The notes beneath the pieces were generated by a model that had not been told where the DNA came from, ran no database searches, and worked only from the letters and a program-made list of their open reading frames with translations. From assembly GCF_035222485.1 (NCBI RefSeq), contig NC_085920.1, forward strand, positions 2,480,001-2,544,000: DNA of 64,000 bases. Reading direction: 5' to 3'. Shown piece after piece: positions 55,646-64,000 of this stretch (the first letter of the stretch is position 1; every line of letters begins with the position of its first letter). Both the position numbers and the translations under genes were made by a program. The DNA comes from Podospora pseudoanserina. Its lineage: Eukaryota > Ascomycota > Sordariomycetes > Sordariales > Podosporaceae.

Positions 55646-57349
55646 ATGGCGCTTCAGGCTGCGTACAAGCAGTTTCTAGCTGCACCAACCCCGACTGTGC
55701 TCGCGCAAGACGCGTCTCTGCACTACATTACCTCGACGACGAGCTTCAACGGTCCCGATAGCATTATCAAGCACTTTTCAACCTTCCGCAACCAGAGCAA
55801 GAAGAAGAAGGAAGACGTGCTTTTCGTCATCGAGGGGCAGAACGCCGTGGTTCTGGAGGCTGAGCTTGTCATCGAATTTATTTCCAGCGGTGGCCCGTAT
55901 CTGCCTGGATTGGACGACAACTTCCTTGCCGACCGGACTGTGTCTTTTGCCGTTACCCACATCGTCTTGTTCGATGCCGACGGCAAGATTCTCCAGATCC
56001 GCCAGAACTGGGACCAAGGGTCGCTGCTGAAGCAACTCGACGTTATTGGCAAGTCGGGTCGCAACTGGCCCATTCGCGATGGCAAGGACCAGGTCAGCTT
56101 GATTGCGAAATGCGTCAAGGGAGGCGGAGCTCCTGGGTTTACTACTGATCTTCCCATGCATAACCGCACCAAGTCGACCAACCCTCTCCGCGATCCTCAC
56201 GCCTCCTTGGCTTTGTTCGCCCCGCGGGAGGAACAGGAAGAGGTTACCGTCGTCTCTCCCTATGCTGGCCGCAGACCTACCCAGCGTTCCTTTACCGAAA
56301 TTCTGGGCGACGAGCCTGAGGAGCCCGTTTCCCCCAGCAACGGCCGCGAGCGTTCTGTGTCTCCAAGCAAGGCCAAGGCCGGGGTTAGCAAGAACTTCCA
56401 AGCTGTCCGCCTTTTTGACCGCGACGATGATACCGCCGAGGCCGACACGCCCGAGAACGGCAGATCGCCCGAACGTGTCATCCGCCCAAACCCAAAGAAG
56501 TACCAACACTTCGACTTTGATGACGGCCACTCTCAGGAGACCCCGAAGCCCGCTCCTGCTCCCGCAAAGAGCTCCAAGCATGGTGCTTCGTGGGGCTTTG
56601 AGGATTTCGTAACACCACAAAAGCCGACAGCATCCCGCACCTTGCACAAGGCCCGGGAAGCTCGCAATTGGTCTACTGAAGATGCCATTACTGAGGAGCA
56701 ACCTGCCCCCAAGGCCCAGCAGGCCAAGGGCCGCATTACTGCCGAGGCTCACTTTGACTTTGTCGATGACGGTGAGACGCCAGCTGGCGGTCGGTTCCGC
56801 GGCCCACCCCGTGGTAGGGGTCAGAATGAAGGGCAGCACCTCTACGAAATGAACCTGTACAAGGAGGACGGCAGTGCGCCGACCCCAGGTCCTGCTCCTC
56901 TCGGCAATATTACAAACCAAGCCGGACGCCACAAGTCATTCGATCCTCACTTTGAGATGACGGACGAATCTCCTCGGGATAGCAACGACGGCAAAGACAA
57001 GGCTGAGAAGCTCGGTGATGACAGGAAGAAGGCAGTGCGCATGATGGAGAGCAACTGGGAGACCTATGATGTTTCGCCCGCTGCCCTGAAGGAGAACAAC
57101 AACCCCAATGGCAAGACGAGAGGAATTGTCACAGCCGGTGATGGCATGGGCAATAAGAAGGGCGGTTGGGGCTTGGCCGAGAAGAAAGAGCGCGGCATCA
57201 ACACTGCTGGCGACGGGATGGGTGGCAGAAAGGGTGCTGGCCGCGGGTGGGCGCTGGGTGACGAGAGCGACGAGGACGCGCCAACTCAGCCCCAGAAAAA
57301 GGGCGGCCGTGGGCCTCCTGCCAAGGTGGAGAGCTTCTGGGACTTTTAA
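55646..57349 (+). CDS. NTF2-like domain protein with long disordered tail
   Basis: Single exon, 567 aa. I chose ATG at 55646 (CAAAT-ATGG) because the NTF2-like fold begins there; the open upstream frame is Pro/Ser-rich leader. Residues 1-160 (MALQAAYKQFLAAPTPTVLA, LHYITSTTSFNGPDSIIKHF, ... THIVLFDADGKILQIRQNWD) form a cone-like NTF2 fold. The tail is disordered and carries three related HF-acidic motifs (QHFDFDDG, AHFDFVDDGETP, PHFEMTDESP), RGRG patches and two copies of RGI-x-TAGDGMG near the C-terminus. A short SFWDF ends the protein. Similar repeated HF-acidic and AGDGMG motifs occur in fungal ribosome/mRNA-associated proteins as far as I recall, so an RNA-related role is possible but is inference. 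It converges with the permease gene. Confidence 0.75.
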   Translation: MALQAAYKQFLAAPTPTVLAQDASLHYITSTTSFNGPDSIIKHFSTFRNQSKKKKEDVLFVIEGQNAVVLEAELVIEFISSGGPYLPGLDDNFLADRTVSFAVTHIVLFDADGKILQIRQNWDQGSLLKQLDVIGKSGRNWPIRDGKDQVSLIAKCVKGGGAPGFTTDLPMHNRTKSTNPLRDPHASLALFAPREEQEEVTVVSPYAGRRPTQRSFTEILGDEPEEPVSPSNGRERSVSPSKAKAGVSKNFQAVRLFDRDDDTAEADTPENGRSPERVIRPNPKKYQHFDFDDGHSQETPKPAPAPAKSSKHGASWGFEDFVTPQKPTASRTLHKAREARNWSTEDAITEEQPAPKAQQAKGRITAEAHFDFVDDGETPAGGRFRGPPRGRGQNEGQHLYEMNLYKEDGSAPTPGPAPLGNITNQAGRHKSFDPHFEMTDESPRDSNDGKDKAEKLGDDRKKAVRMMESNWETYDVSPAALKENNNPNGKTRGIVTAGDGMGNKKGGWGLAEKKERGINTAGDGMGGRKGAGRGWALGDESDEDAPTQPQKKGGRGPPAKVESFWDF

Positions 57350-57971
57350 GAACGGATTTCGCATTTTTTTGATCATGATCAGTGCACTTTCATGACAAGA
57401 AAGACAGCTTGTACATCTACTGGGAGGTCCTTTTTACAGAGCATGCTCTGTTTCTTTTTTCTGTGTGAGGCTCGTCGATGTTTCCTGGGCGTTTTTGCCA
57501 GTTGACGGAGTATCAAGAGCGTGGAGGGAAGGGTAATAAAAATGGAACCCTGGGATTTTTATGTTATGATTGATTGTTGTTATGCTTTGACTGTCCTGGA
57601 CGAGGATAGGAAGAAGGAACAGGGATATGTTTGTTAGGTTACCAGGTAGTGTAAACTGATTTCAACCGAAGAGAGACTTTTATTTGACTTGCCGGTGATG
57701 TTTTCTCTCAGGGTTAATGGCGTGCTGTTGCGAACTTGTTCAGATCAGTCTATAGACTATCTGCCACAACTAAGGAGAGGTTTCAGAAATTTGGGTTTGA
57801 GCAATTTGGAGTGTCTTTGAATGCTATATATTAAAAATAATCCAGCCACCCTCCTGAAAAGAGAACAACCCGCCATTTGTAAAATAACGTCAAGCTTTTA
57901 TAGGCGAGGCGCGAGCATCATATATCTCATTCCCCCTCACGCTCGCTGCCCTTTGCCCTTTCCTTTCCATA
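57350..57971. other. Convergent 3' spacer
   Basis: A 622-bp spacer between the NTF2-like gene and the permease stop, AT-rich in the middle. No gene is supported. Confidence 0.45.
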
Positions 57972-60149
57972 TCAACACAAATACCTATAAACCCTCTTCC
58001 ACCTCGGCATCCCTCTCAACTCCCTCTCCCTCTCCCACTCCAACTCCTGCTTCGTCAACAACGAAAAAACAGGCAAACCCCTTGCCCTCGCACCACCACC
58101 ACCGGCAGAATGACTGTTCCAGTACACCACCCCTGCCCTCCTCCTCCCCGTATCAAGATCGATATCCTCCAGCCTCACCACCTTGGTCCTAAACCAGATC
58201 TTGTATCCCGCCCAGAACAGGACAATGATCGGCACGGAACTGCACTGCAAAAAAAAGTTGTGCACCACGTCGCCCTGGTTGTTGATCGTCACCCCGCTGC
58301 CGTTTCCCGTCGGGACAGTCGGGACGACGCGGCGGGCTCCTTCAGGTGCGGTTGAAAACTCGTCGACCGCGTCTGGGTCGGGGAGAGTAGGGGGGATGGG
58401 CCAGGCGGCCGTCCAGAACTGGGCGATGAGCACCAATATGTTGAGAAACAGTCCGATCCAGGAGCCAGTTACACCTGCCTGGGAGAGGTAGGAGAGTTCG
58501 TCGAGTGAGTGCCCCTGGACGGCCCAGGCTTTCCGGAAGCGGATGTGCGCCAGGCAGATGGAGGCCCATGTGAAGATTGAGGAGAGGCCGGTGGCGGCCA
58601 GGAGCCAGTTGAGCACCTCGGAGGGTTGGTCCAGGTCGGCTAGGTACCCCAGTAGGCCAAAGGCGCTGACGATGAGGATTGATATAAGGGGACGCCCGCG
58701 GCGGTCGACGTACCCGAATATTTTGGGAGCTTGTCCCTGATCTGCGAGAGCGGCCAACGTCCGGGAGGAGCCGAACACGGCCGAGTTGCCCACGGATACC
58801 ACCGCCACGAGGATCACCGCGTTCATGATACCAGGGAGGATGGCGATGCCAGCTGATTCGATCGCGATGACAAAAGGGGAGGAGGACGCATCGGCAAAAG
58901 ATTCCGCTCCCAAGAGATCGGGGTGGTTGTAGGGAACCAAAAGCCCCACAAGCGCGAGAGAGATGAGATAAAACAGTGTGATCCGCCAAAAGACCTGCTT
59001 GATAGCCGTGGGGAGCGATTTCCTCGGGTTGACCGCTTCTGCAGCCGCCAAACCAACCAACTCGATCCCCGTAAAGGCAAACGCCGCCGTGACGAAGATG
59101 GTGCAGAACCCCTTGAACCCATTGTTGAATGCGCCGGGATCTTTCCAATACCTCCCTCCTATGTAGCCCTCGTCGGGGAACCCGCCTATGTTGATGACAC
59201 ATCCCAAGAGGATAAACCCTATAACGGCGATGACTTTCAGGATGGAGAAACAGAACTCTGCTTCGCCGTACCCTCTGACGCCGACGAGGTTTATCACCAC
59301 GATGGCGACGAGGAAGACTGTGACAAAGACGGATCGATGGATGTCCTCCCTCCAGTAGTTGACCGTCATGCTTCCCGCAATGATCTCAAGCGGCAGACAA
59401 ACCAGCCACTGGAGGGCGTAATTCCACCCCATCGAGAATCCCAGGGCCGGATCGAGGAAGCGGGTCGAGTAAGCCGAGAAACTGCCAGCGACGGGGAAGG
59501 CGACGGCGAGCTCGCCGAGCGCTTGCATGGTGCAGTAGAGCATGCCGCCGATGAAGGCATATGCCAACAGCATCGAGGCAGGGCCCCCAGCAGTGAGCGT
59601 CGAGCCCGACACGACAAAGAGGCCGGTTCCTGTTGCCCATCACACATTAGCCCCTATTCTATTTTTACACAACAACAAAAGAGAAACCATACCAACCGTC
59701 CCCCCCAAAGCAATCATCTGCAAATGCCTCCCCTTCAGCTCCCTCGAAAGCTGCGTATTCGCCGTGTTGACGTTAGCGGCGTGCAAATCAAAGTAATGCC
59801 CTCCGATATGCCTCTCCTTTTCCTCTCTACTACTACCACCACCACTATTACCACCTCCTCGCGAGCTACCCCCTGCTATCGTCGACGACCGTTTACTGCT
59901 TCCCACGCCGTGAACCACCGTTGCGGGTGTGATCCTCCTTCCGGGATCCCTCCGAAAGGAGTTAACCCAGCTCTGTACATAGTGCGAAGGTGTGTGCGAG
60001 TGGGCGGTGGTGCTGTTGCTGTCGTCGTCGTCTTCGGGGTAGCTAGAGAGGAAGTCACGGCGGAGGAGGCTGCTGCGTTGGCCACCGCTTATGTTGAGCG
60101 TTGTGGCGGTGGAGGGGTGTGGAGTGTTTGGTTTTGGCATTTTTGGCAT
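57972..60149 (-). CDS. Amino-acid permease (APC/YAT family)
   Basis: Two minus-strand exons, 59693-60149 and 57972-59629, with a 63-nt GTATGG...CAACAG intron at phase 1, give 704 aa. A long cytosolic N-terminus (about 150 residues, Ser/Gly-rich, with EDDDDSNS) ends with the family signature RELKGRHLQMIALGGTVGTGLFVVSG, whose GTVGTGL is split by the intron and forms TM1 of the amino-acid permeases. Twelve hydrophobic segments follow, including GWNYALQWLVCLPLEI and FTGIELVGLAAAEAVNPRKSLP (TM6-7 signature). The C-terminal tail is basic and ends MPRWKRVYRYLC. The N-terminus is longer than usual and probably regulatory. Substrate cannot be assigned from sequence; general or basic amino-acid transport is typical of the family. 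M1 at 60149 and M4 at 60140 are alternative starts. Confidence 0.92.
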
Positions 60150-61198
60150 TTCTTAGGTATATAAGGATATTAAAAGCCAACAAAAGAGAATTATGGTTGA
60201 TTATGGAGAGACATGCTACGTCGAAGGGGGTGCCCAAGATAGAGTTGCGATGATGGCGTATGGGTCGCACATCGAGGTCCAAGAGGGAGGGGTGGGTGTA
60301 CGATGGGAGCTTCTGACAATGTCTATTGGTGTTTGATGTTCAGGAAGAATATGAACAGCAGATGATCAACTCGATAGGTAGTGTGACGGTGCCGTGAGCT
60401 GTCAAAGCTTTGTGGCTATCTGCCGCGGAAGAATATTCCTCGTGATAAACTCTTGTCTCGCTCCCAGGGAGAAATCTCGGGAATCCATATACAATCTCGG
60501 GAATCCATTTCTGCTCGAAAGAGTGAGAAGCCTTGAGGCGTTCCCCGTCTGTCAAGTTTCGCAGCATGCACACGCATTGAACCCTTTACCGTAATTGGCA
60601 ACAAGGAGAAGCCCTGCCAGCAACAAGAATCCCTCGTGGGGTGCGAAAAAATGTCCATGTATGTTTCGGAGAGAGAAGAAAACCCCCGGATTCGCTGAGG
60701 AGGCATAACAACAGGCCGGTAGTTCAACCCTCAAAAGAACATGTGTGGATGATTTTCAGCAGGGATCCTACTAGCTACCCGCTGCAGCCGCTTTGGCGCC
60801 CGCTGTGGATTCTATGGAGAATTCTCCACCGATTCCCATCTCCATTGATTTCCATCTCCATCGGAGTTCAAGTGGGTTCTTCGCCATCCATCTCCTTAAT
60901 GCCCTATCGCCCGTGCTGCCTCGTGCTTGTCCGTGCCACCCCGTGGAGCTTCCCCTAGCCACCTCATGACATAGCTTCCGCCGCATGAGATCTTGAACCA
61001 TTGATCTCTATCTGTGCCATCGAGAGGAATCAAAAACCTGGGAGAAACAAGCCGCTTCAACTTCATACAACATAACGTATTACCGTATCTGTACAGTGTC
61101 AAGTGGATATATATAGGACCATCACCTCCGCTATCCTGCAACGCCTATCATGATCCAAAGAAAAAGAGAAACAGGTCGCCATCGATATCATTCACAGA
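60150..61198. other. Intergenic region
   Basis: A spacer of about 1.05 kb upstream of the permease and downstream of the mannosidase stop. It contains a short tandem direct repeat (60473-60508). No supported gene is seen. Confidence 0.45.
60473..60508. repeat. Short direct repeat, 2 x 16 bp
   Basis: AATCTCGGGAATCCAT occurs at 60473-60488 and again, unchanged, at 60493-60508, giving a 20-bp unit. It lies about 320 bp upstream of the permease start. It might be a regulatory-site pair or a small slippage duplication. Confidence 0.8.
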
Positions 61199-63451
61199 CT
61201 ATTCCACAAGCTTCCCTGCCGCATCCCGAGGCTTCCTCTTCCACCCCGTGGAAAACAACGGCCCCATATCGAATCTTGGGAAAGGATGCGCCTCCGTATT
61301 GAAAACAATCTTGTCGAGCGGTAGTAGGTCATTCGGCGAGAACAGCAAGTAAAAGTACTTGAGCGTCTCCGCCAGCCAGAAACTCTCCATATTGTCCCTC
61401 GTCCGAGGAGGGATGATGTTGGCATTGGACAAGCTGGTGAACCCGCCGCCATCCTCGACCGCTGTGTAGTTCATAAAGCTCTTGAACATCTCCCAGCCCC
61501 AATCACGATACTTTTCCTCGCCGGTGATTCGCCACATGTAGAACAGACTCTCGACCGTCTCTGGGCGCTGCAGGTTATGACTGTCTTGCGGCTTCACGTC
61601 AAAATCCTTGCGCCACTCGGCCTCCGGATCGGGGTCGAATTCGGCGGGCGCCTGGTGGGGAGCCGATGCCGGAAGTGGTTCCTTGGGCAGGTTGAAGTAA
61701 GTAATCTCAGCGGCAAGGCCGGTCGCCATGTACTTGTACATGCCCCAGCACGTGTGCATAAGTTCCCGTGCGAGCTGCATATCGGCCTCATTCTTGTCGG
61801 TCCATGTGGGCAAGCCCCTGGCCTCCTTTTCGGTCAGCCCACCCGTGGCCGCCAGAGCAATTGTTCCGGGCATAAAGCAGACGAGGTGGTCCATCTTGGG
61901 TGAAAGTTCATTGCTCAACCCGCTTGGGCGCTCGCCAATGATGGTAAACTGTGACGGCTCCGTGTAAGTGATCAGGTGTTTCCGGACGCCCTGCAGCGCC
62001 TCATCCCACATCTCCTGATAAATTGGCTCCTTCTTGTTGGTCTGCAAATACTGCTTGATGAGATATTCGTAGTACGAGTCGCCACGACTGCCCAATCTGA
62101 TGTTCTCGCCATGAAATTTGCCCGTTGTAGCAAAGATGAAAATGGGCACCAATCCATCCTGAGCGCCATTGTCGTCCACCAGCTGGATGACCTTCTCCGC
62201 CTTGTCCCAGAAATCCTTCTCGCCCGTTAGTTTCGCGAGATACTTGAACTCGAGCTGCAGAGTCGTTGTCTCGGCCGTGGATGAAGCACCCGAGTCAGCA
62301 TGTGAAATAATGCCCTTAAACTCTTTCAAGTTGACACTGGCGTATGGAATCCCAGAAGGCGAATCAAACGCAGCCATCAGTCTGTCAGCCAAGTCCTTCG
62401 CCTTCTCCAAGTACAAATCCTCCCCAGGCTTCCCAGGGTCGTCATCTGAAATGGGCGCCAACTGTGGAAACGTGGTCGAGAGGTAATGCGCCGAAAGTAA
62501 CCCTCCCAACATGCGAATCGTCGTCTCAAACGTGTTCACATACTCATCCTGCTCCCACGTCAAATCCTTTGCTAACCACTCCCTTGCATGCGATAACCGG
62601 CTGGTCAAGTTCATCAACATGAGCGTATCCAACGAATCAATGATAATCCACCCCAACCCCTTCGGCACCATCTGCTTCCCCGTCTTGGACTCCGGATGAA
62701 ACTCGTCCATCCCCCAAGCATACCTCTCATACGCATCCCAACTCAACTCCATAGCCTCCACCACCCTCTCCCTCCTCTTCAACCAATTCGCCCTACTCCT
62801 CCCCGTATCCTGTCCCCACCACCCCCATCTGCTCACAACCGCACCCTCCTGCTCCCCAGAAAACACACCCGACCACCAAACTAACCCAGCCACAACAAGC
62901 AACAACAACCCCAACGTCCTCTTCCTCCTAGGTCTCAATCCCCCTCCTCCCCCACCATACCCGCCCCGTCCTGGGGGGTACATATACGGCTTATCTTTAT
63001 ACATCGGCAACGCAGCACGATTGCCCCCCGAAATGATATCTTGCACCCCGCTCAAAATATTCCCCGGCTTGCTATTCTTGTTTGTAGCCGCGGCCCATAA
63101 GCGGTCTTCGTACTGGCGTTGTGGGTTGCTAAAGGAAGGGACATTTTTGGGTATCGAGAAGGAAGACATATCCTCTTCTTCTTGATCTCCAACGCCCGGT
63201 TCGGAGGAGAATCGTATCTCGGTTGTGTTCGTAGGTGTGTTCGTTGTCGGCAAAAGGGAGGTACTAGCTTCCAGCACCTCGCTCGCCTTGTCGCGAAGGC
63301 GCTCGGTCTCGGCGGCGGCGGTTCGGATTACGTTTTGGAGGGTGGTGGTGATGTTACTGGTGTCGTGGGCGGTGGTGTTTCTCTTTGGTCTCCAGTTGGC
63401 AGTGGGATCCCGATTCAGACCACGGATGTTAAATGGGTCTCGAACGTTCAT
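61199..63451 (-). CDS. MNS1: ER class I alpha-1,2-mannosidase (GH47)
   Basis: Single exon on the minus strand, 750 aa from ATG at 63451; the open frame reaches two codons further upstream without an ATG. A cytosolic N-terminal region of about 180 residues is followed by a type II anchor (RTLGLLLLVVAGLVWWSGVF) and the GH47 catalytic domain. Family motifs are present: SWDAYERYAWGMDE, a GLGWIIIDSLDTLMLM block, VNTFETTIRMLGGLLSAHYL, ADSGASSTAETTTLQLEF, the TVESLFYMWRITG block and the C-terminal Thr-Glu loop NTEAHPFPRF that ligates Ca2+. These enzymes trim Man9GlcNAc2 in the ER/Golgi. The N-terminal extension is longer than in yeast Mns1. GH47 also includes EDEM-type proteins, but the complete catalytic block and type II anchor favour a trimming mannosidase. 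Confidence 0.92.
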   Translation of the reverse strand: MNVRDPFNIRGLNRDPTANWRPKRNTTAHDTSNITTTLQNVIRTAAAETERLRDKASEVLEASTSLLPTTNTPTNTTEIRFSSEPGVGDQEEEDMSSFSIPKNVPSFSNPQRQYEDRLWAAATNKNSKPGNILSGVQDIISGGNRAALPMYKDKPYMYPPGRGGYGGGGGGLRPRRKRTLGLLLLVVAGLVWWSGVFSGEQEGAVVSRWGWWGQDTGRSRANWLKRRERVVEAMELSWDAYERYAWGMDEFHPESKTGKQMVPKGLGWIIIDSLDTLMLMNLTSRLSHAREWLAKDLTWEQDEYVNTFETTIRMLGGLLSAHYLSTTFPQLAPISDDDPGKPGEDLYLEKAKDLADRLMAAFDSPSGIPYASVNLKEFKGIISHADSGASSTAETTTLQLEFKYLAKLTGEKDFWDKAEKVIQLVDDNGAQDGLVPIFIFATTGKFHGENIRLGSRGDSYYEYLIKQYLQTNKKEPIYQEMWDEALQGVRKHLITYTEPSQFTIIGERPSGLSNELSPKMDHLVCFMPGTIALAATGGLTEKEARGLPTWTDKNEADMQLARELMHTCWGMYKYMATGLAAEITYFNLPKEPLPASAPHQAPAEFDPDPEAEWRKDFDVKPQDSHNLQRPETVESLFYMWRITGEEKYRDWGWEMFKSFMNYTAVEDGGGFTSLSNANIIPPRTRDNMESFWLAETLKYFYLLFSPNDLLPLDKIVFNTEAHPFPRFDMGPLFSTGWKRKPRDAAGKLVE

Positions 63452-64000
63452 AGGCAAATGATCAATTCGTTGTGTAAGTAATAAGCGCGGTGGTGGTAGT
63501 GGTGGTGGTGGCGGTTGCTATCAATAGGTGCCGTTGGTTTGAGATGTGGTGGTGTGTGAGCTGAGACTTCTTTTAGGAATAAAGTAGGTAGGAAAGAAAG
63601 AGACAAAACTGCATGTACACAGGGAGGAGCAATATGTACAAGAGCAAGACGAGAATCCACAACAAAACGACACACGCACACCCTTCGTCCCGTCCGTTCT
63701 TTTTGGCCAGCAATGTGGCTCTTTCCCCGGGTGGCAGGTCAGACGCGGGACAGGAATGCTGCTGACCGGAAGACAGGAACACTTGGAGCTTTCTTGGGAT
63801 TATATGCAGTCAAAAAGATGCCAGCAAAGTCGATTGGCTGGAGCTGACAACGGCGGGCATATCTTGGTTGCATGCGACTGTTGTGTGGGGTTCTAACAAC
63901 AGATCGTGGCCGGTCGATCAGTGCGCCGAGTCTTGGCGTCTGAAAAGGACAGCTATGTTTGATGCCGGCAGCCGATATCGTCACTTTCCGTGGATGATTA
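63452..64000. other. Right-edge upstream region of the mannosidase
   Basis: Presumably promoter and leader of the minus-strand mannosidase. Short open frames have no recognisable features. Nothing else is supported. Confidence 0.4.

Noticed and set aside
55778-56932. 384-codon minus-strand frame opposite the NTF2-like gene
   Set aside because: Antisense shadow; the plus strand has an NTF2 fold and coherent repeated motifs.
58923-60164. 413-codon plus-strand frame opposite the permease
   Set aside because: Charged, low-complexity antisense shadow of transmembrane segments; crosses the permease intron.
1-64000. tRNA, rRNA, CRISPR or LTR-element signals
   Set aside because: I looked for tRNA T-loop patterns with matching stems, repeat arrays, paired long terminal repeats and reverse-transcriptase motifs, and found nothing convincing by eye.

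Overview
The window is nuclear DNA of a filamentous ascomycete. Genes are split by short GT-AG introns (mostly 50-170 nt) with CTAAC-type branch sites. Proteins are Pezizomycotina-like, and the mix of small secreted proteins, an NLR-like STAND gene and a C2H2/Zn2Cys6 regulator points to a Sordariomycete. Sordariales is my best guess, but this is inference from protein style and no alignment was run. There is no prokaryotic, phage, CRISPR, rRNA or convincing tRNA signal.

Layout. 0-11 kb is a dense housekeeping block: a THO complex subunit 7-like gene cut by the left edge, tubulin cofactor A, a SERCA-type Ca2+-ATPase, proteasome beta-3, a TUG/UBX-domain Cdc48 cofactor and ribosomal protein eL36. 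11-18 kb is sparse and holds a six-cysteine secreted protein and a secreted class 3 lipase. 18-31 kb carries a 14-3-3 protein, two adjoining disordered hypothetical genes and a synaptojanin-type phosphoinositide phosphatase. 30-39 kb has the U1 snRNP factor Prp39, mitochondrial cytochrome c peroxidase, a peroxisomal (SKL-ending) acyl-CoA ligase and the F1-ATPase assembly factor Atp11. 40-45 kb has a conserved small secreted protein, then a decayed NACHT-ankyrin gene. 45-53 kb is accessory-like: a DHA1-type MFS transporter divergent from a regulator with two C2H2 fingers, a Zn2Cys6 cluster and a long C-terminal region. 53-64 kb holds a hypothetical acidic protein, an NTF2-like disordered protein, an amino-acid permease and an ER class I alpha-mannosidase.

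Most genes are independent housekeeping units in divergent or convergent pairs; I see no biosynthetic cluster. The divergent regulator and MFS transporter (2.2 kb apart) are the only plausible local regulatory pair. The most unusual signals are in gene structure. Proteasome beta-3 needs a donor without GT to give its normal 205-residue product. The 14-3-3 gene has an 8-nt microexon. Prp39 has a 407-nt intron containing a frame-preserving 81-nt cassette candidate. The regulator has a GC-AG intron inside its zinc cluster. Two hypothetical genes are separated by only 5 nt between stop and start. I found no single feature I would call a wholly new system. All exon coordinates come from reading splice signals by eye and checking frame.
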